NCBI GenBank assembly: GCA_027066355.1
Contig: JAMONW010000165.1
Coordinates: forward strand, 1 to 5,817
Source: Campylobacteraceae bacterium
GTDB taxonomy: Bacteria; Campylobacterota; Campylobacteria; Campylobacterales; Sulfurovaceae
Direction: 5' to 3'
DNA length: 5,817 bases
Part shown: in pieces, positions 4,459-5,817 of the stretch
Numbering within the stretch: the first letter of the stretch is position 1
Layout: every line of letters starts with the position of its first letter
Translations under genes and position numbers: made by a program
The notes under the pieces: generated by a model
Told to the model about the DNA's origin: nothing
The model's database searches: none
Seen by the model: the letters and a program-made list of their open reading frames with translations, nothing else

Positions 4459-5817
4459 GTGAAAAAAAGTATTGAAAACTCGATTATAACAGTTGATAAT
4501 TATAATGATACTTACTTTAAATATGCTAAAGGTAAGTTTTTTCAACTTTCAAGTTTAAGACGCTCAAAAAGTGATGTCTTAATAACTTATATATCAAATA
4601 GCGATTTAATAATTGAGCCTATTGACTTAAGTCCAAATCTACCTAAAGATAGTATTCAAGATGTAATTACTGATAAGGTTTATGATGAGTTAAGACTTGA
4701 TATGGCTATTGAGTATCAAGTATATCCTGTTAAGACTGCTATTAGTTCAGACCTTGTAAAATATCAAGCAATTATTGCAGATAAAAATGCAGTAAAAGAG
4801 AAGTTTTTAGATTTACAAAAAAAAGTAAAATATATTGACTACTTAATTCCCGCACCTTTATTATATAAATCACTATTTGCAGAGAAGTATTTAGGCAGTG
4901 TTGCATCATATGTATTTATACACTTTGGAGATAAAGATACTTTTGTAACATTTTATCATAAAGGAGAGTTTTTATACTCTAAATCTGTTAAGTTCTCTTT
5001 AGAGAATATGTATGATAGATTTTGTCAATTAGCACAAGAGGTTCCATTTACTTTAGATAAATTTAAAACTCTTTTAGCAAATGATGGTTTAAGAGATAGT
5101 AGTAATAGCTATAAAGAGTTAATTATTAGAGTAATTAATGAGTGTTTTTTAACTATTAATGATGTAATAATTTATACTAAAAGAGCTTATGAAATTGATA
5201 GCTTTAAAGAGCTTTATGTAAGTTTTGACTGGGGTTATATAGATGGAATTGAACTATATGTTCAAAATTATCTTAATTTAAAGAGTAAGCCACTTGTTTC
5301 TCTATATAGTAAAGAAGATCCAAAAGTTGCAATAACTCCTATACATACACTTATGAGAATGAGTGCGCAACAGTTAAATAGTGGCTCTTTAGATATTGTA
5401 AATTTAACACCATACCCTAAACCAAAGCCTATTACAAAAAGACCAGCAGGTAAATTAATGCTTGGATTTATAAGTATTATTTTCCTTTCAAGCACACCAA
5501 TAATTTATGATTATGTTATAGGAACAGGCTTTAAAGCACAAAATACTCTACTATCTACTAAAGAGAGAAAATTAACAAATGAGGCAAATAGTTATAAAGC
5601 CAAAATAAAAGATAGAGAAGATAAGAAAAAGGCTTTAGATAGTGCAATAGATAAGGTATCTAAAGTATATAGAAAGAAAAAAGGTGAATTGACTAATGTT
5701 TATAATAAGAAGTTTAAATATCAATTTAAGTCAGAGCAGTTAGTTTTTATTACTAATATATTAAAAGATTATGATATTAAAAGTAGAAACATTAAAACAG
5801 ATGGTAATTTATACTCT
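4459..5817 (+). CDS. Single-pass membrane protein with PilM/PilN (GspL-like) layout, 3' end cut by window
   Basis: Not a protein I recognise by name. 453 codons are open to the right edge with no stop. The start is GTG with AAGAGGA six bases upstream; an in-frame stop at 4423-4425 excludes an earlier start, and the next in-frame ATG is codon 81. There is no signal peptide. Residues 1 to about 310 are soluble and mixed alpha/beta. VFIHFGDKDTFVTFYHKGEF (152-171) resembles the second beta-hairpin of actin-like PilM proteins (DIG...T...G), and YVSFDWGYIDGIELYVQNYL (253-272) sits where PilM has its GG...GL...L segment. Next come IVNLTPYP (313-320), like the INLLP that opens PilN; a proline/lysine linker; a transmembrane helix (about 333-354); a charged coiled-coil-like region (about 360-412); and a probable periplasmic domain. 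This is the order of GspL or a PilM-PilN fusion, suggesting a type IV pilus, type II secretion or DNA-uptake platform. ATP-site motifs are degenerate. The gene looks more AT-rich than its neighbours. I recall C. jejuni having an uncharacterised transmembrane protein gene beside era. The CDS is certain; the role is tentative. Confidence 0.8.
   Translation, partial: MKKSIENSIITVDNYNDTYFKYAKGKFFQLSSLRRSKSDVLITYISNSDLIIEPIDLSPNLPKDSIQDVITDKVYDELRLDMAIEYQVYPVKTAISSDLVKYQAIIADKNAVKEKFLDLQKKVKYIDYLIPAPLLYKSLFAEKYLGSVASYVFIHFGDKDTFVTFYHKGEFLYSKSVKFSLENMYDRFCQLAQEVPFTLDKFKTLLANDGLRDSSNSYKELIIRVINECFLTINDVIIYTKRAYEIDSFKELYVSFDWGYIDGIELYVQNYLNLKSKPLVSLYSKEDPKVAITPIHTLMRMSAQQLNSGSLDIVNLTPYPKPKPITKRPAGKLMLGFISIIFLSSTPIIYDYVIGTGFKAQNTLLSTKERKLTNEANSYKAKIKDREDKKKALDSAIDKVSKVYRKKKGELTNVYNKKFKYQFKSEQLVFITNILKDYDIKSRNIKTDGNLYS

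Noticed and set aside
5268..5495. Minus-strand 75-codon frame with hydrophobic stretches resembling a small membrane protein
   Set aside because: Lies inside the long GTG-started gene, and its hydrophobicity comes from antisense reading of AT-rich codons, including the real transmembrane segment.

Overview
The window is AT-rich DNA that most likely comes from a member of the Campylobacterota (formerly Epsilonproteobacteria). The reasons are the gene order rplI-hslV-hslU-era, an HslV with a short propeptide beginning MFEATTILAY, an HslU ending in RYIL and containing the stretch LSKPSDLIPELQGRFP, and an Era whose G4 motif is TKVD. I recall close equivalents of these in Campylobacter and Helicobacter. 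I cannot name a genus from this sequence alone.

Layout. Positions 1-936 (minus strand) hold the N-terminal part of an oligopeptidase A (PrlC, peptidase family M3); its zinc site lies beyond the left edge. A 77-base divergent spacer (937-1013) separates it from a rightward cluster: rplI (ribosomal protein L9), hslV (protease subunit) and hslU (unfoldase ATPase). These three genes are joined by 1-base stop/start overlaps and look like one translationally coupled operon. A 137-base spacer (3325-3461) contains short tandem repeats and small inverted repeats. After it come era (ribosome-assembly GTPase) and, 100 bases further on behind a likely promoter, a long GTG-started gene (4459 to the right edge, 453 codons, no stop). 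That protein has a cytoplasmic region with faint actin-like PilM/GspL features, an NLTP motif, one transmembrane helix, a charged coiled coil and the start of a periplasmic domain.

How the genes relate. HslV and HslU form a single ATP-dependent protease. L9 and Era both act on the ribosome, and PrlC degrades peptides released by proteases such as HslUV, so most of the window is protein synthesis and turnover. The last gene is the exception and the least characterised. I read it as a possible PilM-PilN (GspL-like) fusion of a type IV pilus, type II secretion or DNA-uptake machine. That reading rests on domain layout and short motifs, not on a search. I see no mobile element, CRISPR array, tRNA or rRNA.
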